A DNA stretch of 15,549 bases from Putridiphycobacter sp965367695 (GTDB lineage: Bacteria > Bacteroidota > Bacteroidia > Flavobacteriales_D > Crocinitomicaceae), in contig CBDUKB010000050.1 of the NCBI GenBank assembly GCA_965367695.1, positions 1 through 15,549 on the forward strand, given 5' to 3'. The position numbers and the translations under genes were made by a program. Within the stretch, counting starts at the first letter, position 1; each line of letters begins with the position of its first letter. The notes below the pieces were generated by a model. That model was not told where the DNA came from. It worked only from the letters and a program-made list of their open reading frames with translations, and searched no databases. Below, one piece after another: positions 6,336 through 12,545 of the stretch.

Positions 6336-8748
6336 ATCGTGGTTTTTCATATTATTTATCTTACTTCCTTTTTTTGGTAACAGCCAAAATAAAGGAATTT
6401 TGGTGGGTAAAGTGGTAGCAATAAACAACCATGTGCCAATACCTTTTGCCCATATTCATATCAATAATACCCAAGAAGATTTTATCACTGATTTAAAAGG
6501 TAAATACAGCATTCAAAACTTGCCAATTACCACCCTTCAAGTAACAATCACCGCAACAGGGTACGATACTTTAGAGCAAGAAATAAGGATAGACTCCGCT
6601 TTTCAGAAATTTCTATTTGTTTTAACACCCAACAAAAACTATTTAAAATTAGTGACAGTAGATGGGGGCGAATACAATGGTCCTATCAGAAAGTTAAGAC
6701 CCATAGAAGGCGTATTACTTAGTAAGGGTAAAAAAAGCGAAGTCATCAATATGGATAAAATTGTATCTAATAAATCAACAAATATTGGACGGCAAATTTA
6801 TGCAAGAATTCCTGGTTTAAATATCTGGGAAAGTGATGGGGCTGGCTTACAGTTGGGAATCGGTGGACGAGGACTAAGTCCTACAAGGACTTCTAATTTT
6901 AATACCAGACAAGATGGTTATGATATTAGTGCTGATGCTTTAGGATATCCTGAGAGTTATTATACTCCCCCTAGTGAAGCAGTGAAAGAAATACAATTGA
7001 TCAGGGGCGCTGCTTCTTTACAGTTCGGAACTCAATTTGGTGGCCTATTAAATTTTGTATTAAACAAAGGGGATGAAAATAAGCCAATTGCTGTTACAGC
7101 TCGACATACCGTTGGGTCCTTTGGGTTAAATAGCAGTTTTTTAAGTGTAGGTGGTAGTAAAAATACTTGGAATTATTATGCCTATTATCAATATAAATTT
7201 GGTGATGATTGGAAACCTTATTCCGCTTTCAAAGTTCACAATGCAGGTATAAAAATTGAAAAAAATTTGACGGAAAAAATGAAGGTATCCCTGGGTTTAA
7301 CAAAAATGTATTACTTGGCCATGCAACCAGGTGGAGTCACAGATTTCCAATTTGAATCTGATCCTTCTGTAGTAAATAGAAAAAGAAATTGGTTTGAAGT
7401 TGATTGGAATTTAGCCGCCATCAACTTTGACTATGAATTCAATGCAAGAAGAAGAATTAACAGTCGCTTTTTTGGACTGCTTGCAAGCAGAAAATCAACC
7501 GGATTTTTAGGGCAAATTAATAGAATTGATCCGAATACAGAAAGAGATTTGATTGCTGGACAATTTAGAAATTATGGCAACGAAACACGCTTTCTAAACA
7601 TTTACAACGTTAAAAAAATGACTTGGGCATACTTGCTTGGCTTTAGGTTATACAATGGTTATAACGAAAGTCAACAAGGATTAACTTCAGCTGGAGATTC
7701 CCCCGACTTTACCTTTTTAAACACTGATTTTGTAGATGGGTCTCACTATACATTTCCCAGTCAAAACTTAGCTGTTTTTTCTGAACACATATTTAATCTG
7801 ACAAAAAAATTTAGCATTACTCCTGGCTTGCGCTTTGAATATATTGACACAAAAGCCGAAGGTGTTTACCGAGAAAGCATATCGGATTTAGCGGGTAATA
7901 TCATATTTGATTCCTTGTATGATGTGAACAGAAACAACAAGCGCTCTTTTGTTATTGGTGGACTTGGTTTGAATTACCGATTAAGTGATACCGTTGAGTT
8001 TTACGCTAACTTCTCACAAAATTATAGAAGTATCAACTTTACCGATATGCAAATTGTGAATCCAAATTTTAAAATTGACCCCAATTTAGAAGATGAAAGG
8101 GGTTTTAATTTTGACCTTGGTGTGAAGGGAAACATCAATAATAAAGTTAACTACGATATCTCAGGTTTTGTTTTGATGTATGACAATAGAATTGGTACTA
8201 CCATTCAAGTGGACAGTAATTTATTTACCACTTATCAATACAGAACTAATATTTCAAAATCGATAACTAAAGGTGTGGAAGCAGTAATAACTGTGGATTT
8301 ATATGATATTTTTTTCAAAATTGATCCAAATGTTGACATCAATTTATTCATCAACACTTCTTATGTACACGCAAAATATTATCAATCTGAAGAAGCGGCT
8401 TTTGAAAACAAAAATGTAGAACTGGTGCCCCCTGTTAATTTAAAAACTGGCCTGACTTTTACCTTCAATAATTTTACTGCCAATTATCAGTTTAGCTATA
8501 CGGCCGATCAATTTTCAGATGCAACTAATTCCATCAGTCAAGCAAATGCAGTAAACGGCATCATACCTGCTTATCAAATACATGATATCGCCTTAAAATA
8601 TACCTACAGGCATTTTCAAATTGAAACGGGAATTAACAACTTTTTGAACGAAAAATATTTTACAAGAAGGGCCACTGCATATCCTGGACCAGGAATTATA
8701 CCTGCCCAACCAAGAAATTATTTTCTGAGCTTACAGTATCAGTTTTAA
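6328..8748 (+). CDS. TonB-dependent outer-membrane receptor, FecA-like, with CarboxypepD_reg-like N-terminal domain
   Basis: The ATG at 6328 gives an 806-aa receptor whose N-terminus is a signal peptide (hydrophobic core, ending GNSQ). The frame is open back to a TTG at 6289, but that adds 13 residues ahead of the signal peptide and is rejected. Domains: CarboxypepD_reg-like beta-sandwich about 22-95 (GKVVA, PFAHIHI, GYDTL); plug about 135-255 with ARIPGLNIW, GGRGLSP, RQDGYDISAD and the IQLIRGAASLQFG segment (R226-G227); then a 22-strand-type beta-barrel ending in the aromatic C-terminus LQYQF. The plug sequence resembles receptors annotated as ferric citrate/FecA-like. Import of an iron chelate is therefore the best guess. 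The start overlaps the HTTM stop by 8 nt, suggesting translational coupling. It ends 2 bp from the convergent PKD-protein gene. Confidence 0.93.
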   Translation: MNKSWFFILFILLPFFGNSQNKGILVGKVVAINNHVPIPFAHIHINNTQEDFITDLKGKYSIQNLPITTLQVTITATGYDTLEQEIRIDSAFQKFLFVLTPNKNYLKLVTVDGGEYNGPIRKLRPIEGVLLSKGKKSEVINMDKIVSNKSTNIGRQIYARIPGLNIWESDGAGLQLGIGGRGLSPTRTSNFNTRQDGYDISADALGYPESYYTPPSEAVKEIQLIRGAASLQFGTQFGGLLNFVLNKGDENKPIAVTARHTVGSFGLNSSFLSVGGSKNTWNYYAYYQYKFGDDWKPYSAFKVHNAGIKIEKNLTEKMKVSLGLTKMYYLAMQPGGVTDFQFESDPSVVNRKRNWFEVDWNLAAINFDYEFNARRRINSRFFGLLASRKSTGFLGQINRIDPNTERDLIAGQFRNYGNETRFLNIYNVKKMTWAYLLGFRLYNGYNESQQGLTSAGDSPDFTFLNTDFVDGSHYTFPSQNLAVFSEHIFNLTKKFSITPGLRFEYIDTKAEGVYRESISDLAGNIIFDSLYDVNRNNKRSFVIGGLGLNYRLSDTVEFYANFSQNYRSINFTDMQIVNPNFKIDPNLEDERGFNFDLGVKGNINNKVNYDISGFVLMYDNRIGTTIQVDSNLFTTYQYRTNISKSITKGVEAVITVDLYDIFFKIDPNVDINLFINTSYVHAKYYQSEEAAFENKNVELVPPVNLKTGLTFTFNNFTANYQFSYTADQFSDATNSISQANAVNGIIPAYQIHDIALKYTYRHFQIETGINNFLNEKYFTRRATAYPGPGIIPAQPRNYFLSLQYQF

Positions 8749-8750
8749 AC

Positions 8751-9857
8751 TTACTTAATATATAACTGTCCAGGTATTTTGTATTGTTTGCCTTCAGTTC
8801 CAACAGCGTTTATTTGATAAAAGTATATCCCTTCTTTCATCTTTTCACCGTTTAAACTATACCCATCCCATTTAAAGTTAGGGTCATTTGACTCAAATAA
8901 CTTTTCTCCTTTTTTAGTCTGGATTACAATATAAAATGAAGCCAAATTACTTGAATGAATTAAAAACTCATCATTTGCACCATCATTGTTTGGTGTAATC
9001 ACATTAGGAATTTCTTCAATAGCAGAAACAGCTTCAATTAAAACTTCTCTTTCAATTTGAATAGATTTTCCATTTTTATAAATGTTGACAACCACGTTAT
9101 ATAAACCTTCATATAAATAAGTGTGTGAAGGGTTCCTGTTCGACTTGACTGTGCCATCATTAAAATTCCAAACAACACTATCCGCATTTTTAGCTTCTAC
9201 GCCACAATCAACTGTTAAGTAATTGTTTTGATTCGCTTGAATATGCAACTTATCATAAACAATTTTTTGGTCCACTTTATCTACAACAGCCTCACTGTTT
9301 GTTTCAACTGGTCGAATGCTAGGTTCACCAATAGTGGGAGTTGTTTGGTTTTTAACAACTATGGTAGCGCCTTGGTCAATGTTAATTGGCGTTACTTTAA
9401 TCTTATTACTTGGTTTATGACTATTTAATTTATTAGGACTTGTATTACGCGCATCCACCGCAAAACTATCTCTATTTTTATTCAATTCATTTTCAATGTG
9501 TGCCTTATGCGCTTCAACAACCGGGTCGTTTTTTGATTCTATTTGAATAATATCTGCTTCGGGTACACGATTCGCAATAGGTACCTCTTCAATTTTAACA
9601 AGGCTATTTTTATTCGTATCAGCGGTTATTTCCTTCTCCTGTCCAGTATAAATAAATGTAGCAATACCAATTCCTGTAGCAGCCACACCAAAAATTAATC
9701 CTTTAGCAATCCAAGAAATGCCCGTTTTTCCGATTAGGGAAGTTGTATTTACCGCCGAAGCAATATTCGACCACAAACCAGCATCTACTTTGGGCTCAAA
9801 GTTCTCAAATTTACTTTTGAATAATTCTTCAATATTCCCTTTATCTTTCACCTTCAA
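8751..9857 (-). CDS. Single-pass membrane protein with PKD and CHU_C-type (gliding-motility-associated) C-terminal domains; possible anti-sigma-like partner of the ECF sigma factor
   Basis: The 368-aa product has a short cytosolic-looking head (IEELFKSKFENFEPKV at about 9-24, GLWSNI at 27-32), one membrane helix at about 49-71, a long low-complexity polar linker (about 75-200), a PKD-like domain at 205-275 (VWNFNDGT at 229-236, PSHTYLYEG) and a CHU_C-type domain at 283-368 (IPNVITPNNDG, GEKMKEGIYFY). CHU_C domains normally direct type IX secretion, but no cleavable N-terminal signal is seen. There is no ATG: a TAG stands just upstream, so translation starts at TTG 9857 or, equally likely, GTG 9851. 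The start lies inside the 3' end of the sigma gene, implying coupled translation. The head resembles proteins often encoded after Bacteroidota sigma factors; no zinc-finger anti-sigma motif is present, so that role is inferred. Confidence 0.83.
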   Translation of the reverse strand: MKVKDKGNIEELFKSKFENFEPKVDAGLWSNIASAVNTTSLIGKTGISWIAKGLIFGVAATGIGIATFIYTGQEKEITADTNKNSLVKIEEVPIANRVPEADIIQIESKNDPVVEAHKAHIENELNKNRDSFAVDARNTSPNKLNSHKPSNKIKVTPINIDQGATIVVKNQTTPTIGEPSIRPVETNSEAVVDKVDQKIVYDKLHIQANQNNYLTVDCGVEAKNADSVVWNFNDGTVKSNRNPSHTYLYEGLYNVVVNIYKNGKSIQIEREVLIEAVSAIEEIPNVITPNNDGANDEFLIHSSNLASFYIVIQTKKGEKLFESNDPNFKWDGYSLNGEKMKEGIYFYQINAVGTEGKQYKIPGQLYIK

Positions 9858-10389
9858 CTATGTATTCGTTTTTTATTAAAATCGATCTCAAAATTTTTCT
9901 TGCGCGAGAATATTGAGATTTTGATGTACTTTCAGTAATGTTTAACTGCTCAGCAATTTCTTTGTGCGCATAACCTTCAATTGCAAATAAATTGAAAACC
10001 ACACGGTAACCAACTGGAAGTTTATTAATGATTTTTAGCAGATCTTCTGCTTCTAGTTCTTCATGTATAAAAGAGGTATCTTCCAATAAATAAGATACGT
10101 TATCAACTTCAACATGATCCATATATTTTTTATTCTTTCTAATCTGATCCAGACTTGTGTTTACCACAATACGCCTAATCCAACCTTCAAGTGAACCCTT
10201 ATTTTGATAGTGTGGTAAATTCTTAAACACCTTTATAAAACTATCTTGCAAAACATCATGTGCTTCGTCTGTGCCATTCATATATCGCAAAGCTACACCT
10301 AACATCTTTCCAGCAAATTTTTCATAGAACGCTTTTTGAGCCAGTAAATCTCCTTCGGTACACTTTTTTATAAGTTTTTTGTCCGTCAT
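9841..10389 (-). CDS. ECF-type RNA polymerase sigma factor (sigma-70 family)
   Basis: This 182-aa protein has the usual ECF length and two-domain layout. Sigma region 2 covers about 18-90 with the core-binding DEAHDVLQDSFIKVF at 41-55 and the SLEGWIRRIVVNTSLDQIRK stretch at 66-85. Region 4 covers about 115-170 with LLKIINKLPVGYRVVFNLF (117-135) and the helix-turn-helix GYAHKEIAEQLNITESTSKSQYSRAR (139-164), which should contact the -35-type element of target promoters. The final 17 nt overlap the start of the downstream membrane protein, the common sigma/regulator arrangement. Its targets and inducing signal cannot be deduced; it could be self-regulating or control the divergent TlpA-like gene. 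Confidence 0.95.
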   Translation of the reverse strand: MTDKKLIKKCTEGDLLAQKAFYEKFAGKMLGVALRYMNGTDEAHDVLQDSFIKVFKNLPHYQNKGSLEGWIRRIVVNTSLDQIRKNKKYMDHVEVDNVSYLLEDTSFIHEELEAEDLLKIINKLPVGYRVVFNLFAIEGYAHKEIAEQLNITESTSKSQYSRARKILRSILIKNEYIVEGER

Positions 10390-10430
10390 TTTACCAATTC
10401 AATATTAAGACTTAAATGTAATATTAAAAG

Positions 10431-10461
10431 TTGCATTACTTAATTAAATAATCTATTTTTA
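10431..10461 (+). promoter_or_regulatory. Candidate promoter of the TlpA-like gene (TTG-N20-TATTTTTA)
   Basis: TTG at 10431-10433 and TATTTTTA at 10454-10461 have the 20-nt spacing typical of Bacteroidota promoters; the -7 box differs from TAnnTTTG only in its last base. The leader would be about 26 nt. The same 101-bp gap also holds two copies of AATATTAA (10401-10408 and 10420-10427), 19 bp apart, closer to the divergent sigma gene. Confidence 0.35.
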
Positions 10462-10490
10462 GCAGGCTACAAAAAGTTTAAACCCCTTTA

Positions 10491-11663
10491 ATGAAAAAAT
10501 CAATTTTTATAATTGCGCTATTAATGTGCAATTTTTTCCCTGCAAAAATAAACGCAAAAGAATACAAAGTTTACTTTCAAATAAAAAACAAACAATATCT
10601 ACCGGTAAATTTATCTATTGAAAACGAAATGGTTGTGATCAATAACGCTTCTGAAACCATTCAATTAAACAATATAATTTCAAGAGGTGATAGCATGATT
10701 GTCCCTTTTACGGTATATGAGTCGGCCTTAGTATTTAAAAAAGTAACCAATAAAAAACTAAAGGGCTATTGGGTAAATTATGCCAAAGGAAATAATTATA
10801 AAATTCCATTTTTTGGGATTAAAAAAAAGAAAGTTGCCAAAAAAAATCAAGAACTTGAAAAATATGTCGGTCGTTGGGAGGCCACTTTTATTTATGATAA
10901 ACCCACCAAGTTAATTGGTGAATTTAAAATTGAAAATAATCAATTAACAGGTACTTTTTTATCTGAAACTGGTGATTTCAGATACTTACAAGGCTGCGTT
11001 GAAAAAAAGACCTTAAAACTATCCTGTTTTGACGGCTCTCATGCTTTTTTGTTTACTGCTAAATTAAAGGACGATACCTTAAGGGGTGACTTTTATTCGG
11101 GTACGCACTACAAAACGGAATGGACTGCTTTTAAAAATGAACATGCTACTTTAAGAAATGCAGATAGTTTGACTTACATTACAAACAAGTCACCAATTTC
11201 CTTTTCTCTAAAAAACACCAAAGGTGAAACAATTAACTATTCAAACCAAAACCCAACAAATAAAATAACTTTGATTCAAATATTTGGGAGCTGGTGTCCA
11301 AATTGCCTAGACGAAACAAACCTCTTAATTGAATTAAATGAGCAGTTCAAAGATAAAATTCAGATTTATGGAGTCGGGTTTGAAATAGAAAAAACTGCTG
11401 AAGAAAAATTAATTCGACTTAAAAAATTTCAAGATAATTTGCAGGTACCATACGATATTTTAATTGGTGGAAATGCAAGTAAAAATGAAGCGACCAATGT
11501 TTTCCCTATGCTGAATCAAGTAATGTCATTTCCGACACTTATTATTATAGACAGCAAAGGAGTGGTAAGAAAAATTCACACAGGTTTTAGTGGTCCTGCA
11601 ACTGGAGAACACTATGTTACCTTCAAAAAGAATTTAATTGATTTTATTGAATCTTTGGATTAA
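10491..11663 (+). CDS. Secreted TlpA-like thioredoxin-fold protein with an extra N-terminal beta-rich domain
   Basis: The 390-aa product has a signal peptide (about 1-22, ending KINA). Residues about 23-120 form an uncharacterised region; 125-215 is a beta-rich module (GRWEATF, GEFKIENNQLTGTF, TLRGDFYSG) resembling a lipid-binding-protein or copper-resistance-type barrel seen upstream of thioredoxin domains in Bacteroidota. The C-terminal 240-390 is a TlpA/ResA-type thioredoxin fold with a complete redox motif, Cys269-Pro-Asn-Cys272 in GSWCPNC, and the cis-proline at Pro348 in SFPTLII. It should act as a disulfide reductase or isomerase in the periplasm. It is transcribed divergently from the sigma operon and its stop codon overlaps the stop of rpiB by 4 bp. 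The redox domain is certain; substrate unknown. Confidence 0.9.
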   Translation: MKKSIFIIALLMCNFFPAKINAKEYKVYFQIKNKQYLPVNLSIENEMVVINNASETIQLNNIISRGDSMIVPFTVYESALVFKKVTNKKLKGYWVNYAKGNNYKIPFFGIKKKKVAKKNQELEKYVGRWEATFIYDKPTKLIGEFKIENNQLTGTFLSETGDFRYLQGCVEKKTLKLSCFDGSHAFLFTAKLKDDTLRGDFYSGTHYKTEWTAFKNEHATLRNADSLTYITNKSPISFSLKNTKGETINYSNQNPTNKITLIQIFGSWCPNCLDETNLLIELNEQFKDKIQIYGVGFEIEKTAEEKLIRLKKFQDNLQVPYDILIGGNASKNEATNVFPMLNQVMSFPTLIIIDSKGVVRKIHTGFSGPATGEHYVTFKKNLIDFIESLD

Positions 11664-12097
11664 GACAAAGGAATTTTATCCACTCTTTTTTGATGTCTTC
11701 CTCCTTCAAATTCAGTATTAAAAAAAGCATCCACCATTTCCACAGCTAATTCCTTTGATATAAAACGAGCAGGTAATGCAATAATATTAGCATCATTGTG
11801 CTGTCTTGCTAATTTTGCAATTTCAACGGTCCAACACAATGCAGATCTTACGCCTTGGTGTTTGTTCACCGTCATGTTAATTCCATTTCCACTGCCACAA
11901 ATTACGATTCCTTTTGCGTCTCTATTTCGAGAAACATAATTTGCTACTTTATGACCATAATCTGGATAGTCAATACTGTCTAATGAATTACAGCCAAAGT
12001 TATTAATAGCAAATCCTTTTTTTGTTAAATAATCGCTTAAAAAAACTTTTAATTCATAACCAGCATGGTCATTGCCTATTGGAATTATATTTGTCAT
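11660..12097 (-). CDS. rpiB: Ribose-5-phosphate isomerase B
   Basis: The 145-aa protein has the full RpiB/LacAB length and motifs. It interconverts ribose 5-phosphate and ribulose 5-phosphate in the cytosolic non-oxidative pentose phosphate pathway. Visible features are NDHAGYELK at 9-17 (Asp10 and His11 for ring opening and phosphate binding), DYPDYG at 43-48, the active-site loop GIVICGSGNGI at 63-73 with catalytic base Cys67, RQHNDANI at 99-106 and Arg111 in PARF, and GGRHQKRV at 132-139. A dedicated promoter is visible upstream. It is a single gene, divergent from the MORN-repeat gene across a 448-bp gap and convergent with the TlpA-like gene, sharing a TTAA with both stops. Specificity for allose or galactose phosphates is possible within the family but less likely. 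Confidence 0.96.
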   Translation of the reverse strand: MTNIIPIGNDHAGYELKVFLSDYLTKKGFAINNFGCNSLDSIDYPDYGHKVANYVSRNRDAKGIVICGSGNGINMTVNKHQGVRSALCWTVEIAKLARQHNDANIIALPARFISKELAVEMVDAFFNTEFEGGRHQKRVDKIPLS

Positions 12098-12114
12098 ATT
12101 TTTATCTTGTTTGA

Positions 12115-12149
12115 CAAAGGTAATTTAAATTTAAAAAAACCCATTCAAA
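12115..12149 (-). promoter_or_regulatory. rpiB promoter (TTTG-N23-TACCTTTG)
   Basis: On the minus strand TTTG (12149-12146) is followed 23 nt later by TACCTTTG (12122-12115), an exact TAnnTTTG -7 box. The predicted start near 12111 gives a leader of about 14 nt before the ATG at 12097. The spacer is at the long end of the reported Bacteroidota range. This is the best-formed promoter in the window. Confidence 0.55.
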
Positions 12150-12218
12150 TACAACATAAATAAGTGTTGAGGGCTTTGTTCATAAGTATGCATAACTCTA
12201 CAGAAAACAAAGTATAAG

Positions 12219-12245
12219 ACTTAATACTAAATACTTACTTAATAC
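12219..12245 (+). repeat. Two direct copies of ACTTAATAC, 18 bp apart
   Basis: Perfect 9-bp direct repeats start at 12219 and 12237. An AGTAT...ATACT inverted pair (12211-12215, 12224-12228) overlaps the first copy. The near two-helical-turn spacing would suit a tandem DNA-binding protein, but no regulator is identified. Confidence 0.3.
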
Positions 12246-12387
12246 GTTTAATTTTTAATAACCTGTTCATTAAATATTGATATCATGTGATAAAAAAGTC
12301 AAAAATAATTTGGTTACTAACTTTTAATTTTAGCTTGTAATAATTTTCGAATAAACCATGTTTATAACTCACCTTTTTAGATGTCAC

Positions 12388-12396
12388 TTATACACA
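12388..12396 (+). other. Perfect match to a DnaA-box pattern (TTATACACA)
   Basis: TTATACACA fits TTATNCACA. Two one-mismatch sites are in the same gap: TGTTCATAA at 12177-12185 and TGTGAACAA at 12493-12501 (reverse orientation). One good box in AT-rich DNA is weak evidence for an origin or DnaA regulation. Confidence 0.25.
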
Positions 12397-12424
12397 GGAA
12401 AAATAGATTCAAAAAAAATATTTA

Positions 12425-12456
12425 ATTAACAAAGCAAAAATATTAAATTTGTTAAT
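12425..12456. repeat. 9-bp perfect inverted repeat ATTAACAAA-N14-TTTGTTAAT overlapping a -7-like box
   Basis: ATTAACAAA (12425-12433) and TTTGTTAAT (12448-12456) are exact reverse complements, 14 nt apart. The right arm overlaps TAAATTTG (12444-12451), a TAnnTTTG match that could serve the MORN-repeat gene with a leader of about 90 nt. A third, direct TTGTTAAT lies at 12486-12493. The arrangement looks like an operator over a promoter; no -33 element supports the promoter. Confidence 0.4.
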
Positions 12457-12545
12457 AACATAGGCAAAAGCAATAAAAACGGGAATTGTTAATGTGAACA
12501 AAACTGTATAAAACTCAATTAATTTAATATCCTACCAAAAACGCA

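Larger units (their letters stand above)
12098..12545. other. 448-bp AT-rich divergent intergenic region
   Basis: No credible gene is visible here; the longest noticed ATG frame is about 14 codons (12381). The region contains the rpiB promoter, two direct copies of ACTTAATAC 18 bp apart (12219-12227, 12237-12245), an ATTAACAAA/TTTGTTAAT inverted repeat (12425-12456) with a third TTGTTAAT at 12486-12493, a TAAATTTG -7-like box at 12444-12451, and TTATACACA at 12388-12396. Its length is unusual in a window where most genes abut, so it probably carries regulation, a small RNA or a replication-type site. Confidence 0.6.

Noticed and set aside
9228..9428. 66-codon plus-strand frame
   Set aside because: It is antisense to the linker and PKD part of the sigma-partner gene, with no family resemblance.
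12381..12425. 14-codon ATG frame in the large gap
   Set aside because: It is short, Lys/Asn-rich from poly-A runs and lacks initiation signals; expected by chance.
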